A DNA stretch of 64,000 nt from assembly GCA_041687335.1 (NCBI GenBank), contig JAWLCE010000002.1, positions 124,001 to 188,000 of the forward strand, written 5' to 3'. Below the pieces are notes generated by a model. The model saw only the letters and a program-made list of their open reading frames with translations. It was not told the origin of the DNA and searched no databases. Of this stretch, positions 63,152 through 64,000 are shown piece by piece. The first letter of the stretch is position 1. Each line of letters starts with the position of its first letter. Source of the DNA: JAJFUE01 sp041687335 (GTDB lineage: Bacteria > Sumerlaeota > Sumerlaeia > MVZB01). The position numbers and the translations under genes were made by a program.

Positions 63152-64000
63152 CTATTTCCCGGCCGCTGTGTGGTCGGGCGGTTCGAGCTCGCTGACGGGG
63201 CGGCTTTCCCAGCGGCGCACCAGCTCGCGCGCCCACTTGGGGCTGCTCCCAAGTTCATCGGCCGCCACCCGGTCCAGCCCATCGATAATCGCCTGGCGGT
63301 GGGCCTGGGTGAAGAGGTGGTTGCGCACCCATGCCGGCCGCCGCTTGGCGCTCAAGTCATTGCCAAGCTTGGTCAGCAGCTCGCCGGGGTTGCCTCGCTC
63401 GTCGAGCATCGCGTTCCAGATGGTGCGCCCGCCGGTTTCCGAAAAGACCTCGGCGCCGATCTGCTTCAGCTCCATCATCAGCTCCAGACGCTGGCGCTCG
63501 CTCAGCGCGAGCAGCCCCTCGGGGGTCTGCTGGTAGGGCGTCAGTTGCAGCGCCGTCAGCTTGTCGCCGGCGAACTCCAGCGTGGCAATCAGGCCAATGC
63601 GACCATAGTAGGAGTTCCCGTACCAGAAAACGAAATTGCCAAGGCTGTATACGATCGGCACGCCGTTCCAGACTTCGGTGGACTGGGGCACGTGCGGGTG
63701 GTGGGCGATGATCGCATCGGGCCCGGCCTCGGCGATCTGGCGAAGCGCAGCGACGACGTAGGGGGGCGGGGCCGGGTGGTTCTCGCGACCGCCATGGAAG
63801 ACCACGATGATGACGTCGGCGCGATCCTCGCGACGCAGTTCGGCAATCTGGGCGGCCTGCTTCCAGGGATTCATGCCATTGACGCCCGCTCCGTCCACGG
63901 CCAGGCATTCCTCGCCCTCGGCGCAATTCAGAATGGCCACGCGCGTGCCCTTGACGGTCACGATCAGCGGCTCCGCGGCGGCTTCGGGGCTCATGCCCGC
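63152..64000 (-). CDS. CapA-like (PGA_cap) metallophosphoesterase-fold protein, 5' end outside window
   Basis: The visible 282 codons contain the CapA C-terminal pattern: DVIIVVFHGGRENHPAPPPYVV, AHHPHVPQSTEVWNGVPIVYSLGNFVFW. This matches the poly-gamma-glutamate-synthesis CapA family, calcineurin-like in fold. The N-terminal part lies past the window edge, and an in-frame ATG at 63994 is unlikely to be the true start. Function is likely in cell-surface polymer metabolism. A TAG ends the gene at 63152. Confidence 0.82.
   Translation of the reverse strand, partial: AGMSPEAAAEPLIVTVKGTRVAILNCAEGEECLAVDGAGVNGMNPWKQAAQIAELRREDRADVIIVVFHGGRENHPAPPPYVVAALRQIAEAGPDAIIAHHPHVPQSTEVWNGVPIVYSLGNFVFWYGNSYYGRIGLIATLEFAGDKLTALQLTPYQQTPEGLLALSERQRLELMMELKQIGAEVFSETGGRTIWNAMLDERGNPGELLTKLGNDLSAKRRPAWVRNHLFTQAHRQAIIDGLDRVAADELGSSPKWARELVRRWESRPVSELEPPDHTAAGK

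Overview
The window is gene-dense, high-GC (roughly two thirds G+C by eye) bacterial chromosome with about 45 protein genes on both strands, one tRNA gene, and no transposase, phage or CRISPR array. The organism looks like a diderm (Gram-negative-type) environmental bacterium: there is an LpxI lipid A enzyme, several lipoprotein signal peptides, an OmpA-domain lipoprotein and an O-antigen-ligase-like protein. A pilin-like secreted protein, a dockerin-like motif, a SUMF-domain protein, a multi-PAS hybrid kinase and the dispersed hairpin repeats suggest a Planctomycetes/Verrucomicrobia-like or candidate-phylum lineage such as Sumerlaeota or Hydrogenedentota. This assignment is inference only.

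Layout. 1-5.8 kb: partial glnE, a radical SAM/SPASM protein, pyruvoyl-dependent arginine decarboxylase and a LON substrate-binding-domain protein. 5.9-12.2 kb: a lipoprotein and a small membrane coiled-coil protein, dihydroorotase, an OmpA-type lipoprotein, then nrdR, trxA and a cytidylate-kinase-like gene. 12.3-20.9 kb, all on the minus strand: an inactivated dienelactone-hydrolase-like lipoprotein, a receiver-HATPase protein, a multi-PAS hybrid kinase, a membrane protein with a degenerate J-like domain and a SUMF domain, and an Hsp70 with a truncated lid. 21.2-30.5 kb, plus strand: two secreted proteins, a B12-type radical SAM protein, an ABC-2 permease without its ATPase, an unknown protein, a propeller/helical-repeat lipoprotein and a divergent metallophosphoesterase. 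30.6-39.2 kb: lpxI, priA, lexA and three cell-surface polysaccharide genes.

39.3-52.2 kb: a tRNA-Ala with promoter and terminator, then a two-gene unit. Its first gene encodes a 142-residue protein that ends in Gly-Gly like a ubiquitin/MoaD-type beta-grasp protein, and its second a 1708-residue DUF4132/MolR-like protein. Next comes an RDD / SpoIIM / DUF58 / MoxR / DUF4350 / DUF4129 / membrane-protein cluster. 52.7-55.6 kb: a three-gene proton-translocating transhydrogenase operon ending in a clear terminator. 55.8-64 kb: signal peptidase I, an HAD phosphatase, a solitary MT-A70 methyltransferase, an Omp28/thioredoxin-like secreted protein coupled to a pilin-like protein, a PIG-L deacetylase, a UroD/MtaA-type protein, a GT-C membrane protein and a partial CapA-like protein.

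The best candidates for undescribed biology are the Gly-Gly-ended protein with its giant partner beside a MoxR cluster (39.7-52.2 kb), and the Hsp70 with its SUMF membrane partner (17.5-20.9 kb). Several intergenic regions carry hairpin repeats; one 63-64 bp element occurs twice, about 39 kb apart.
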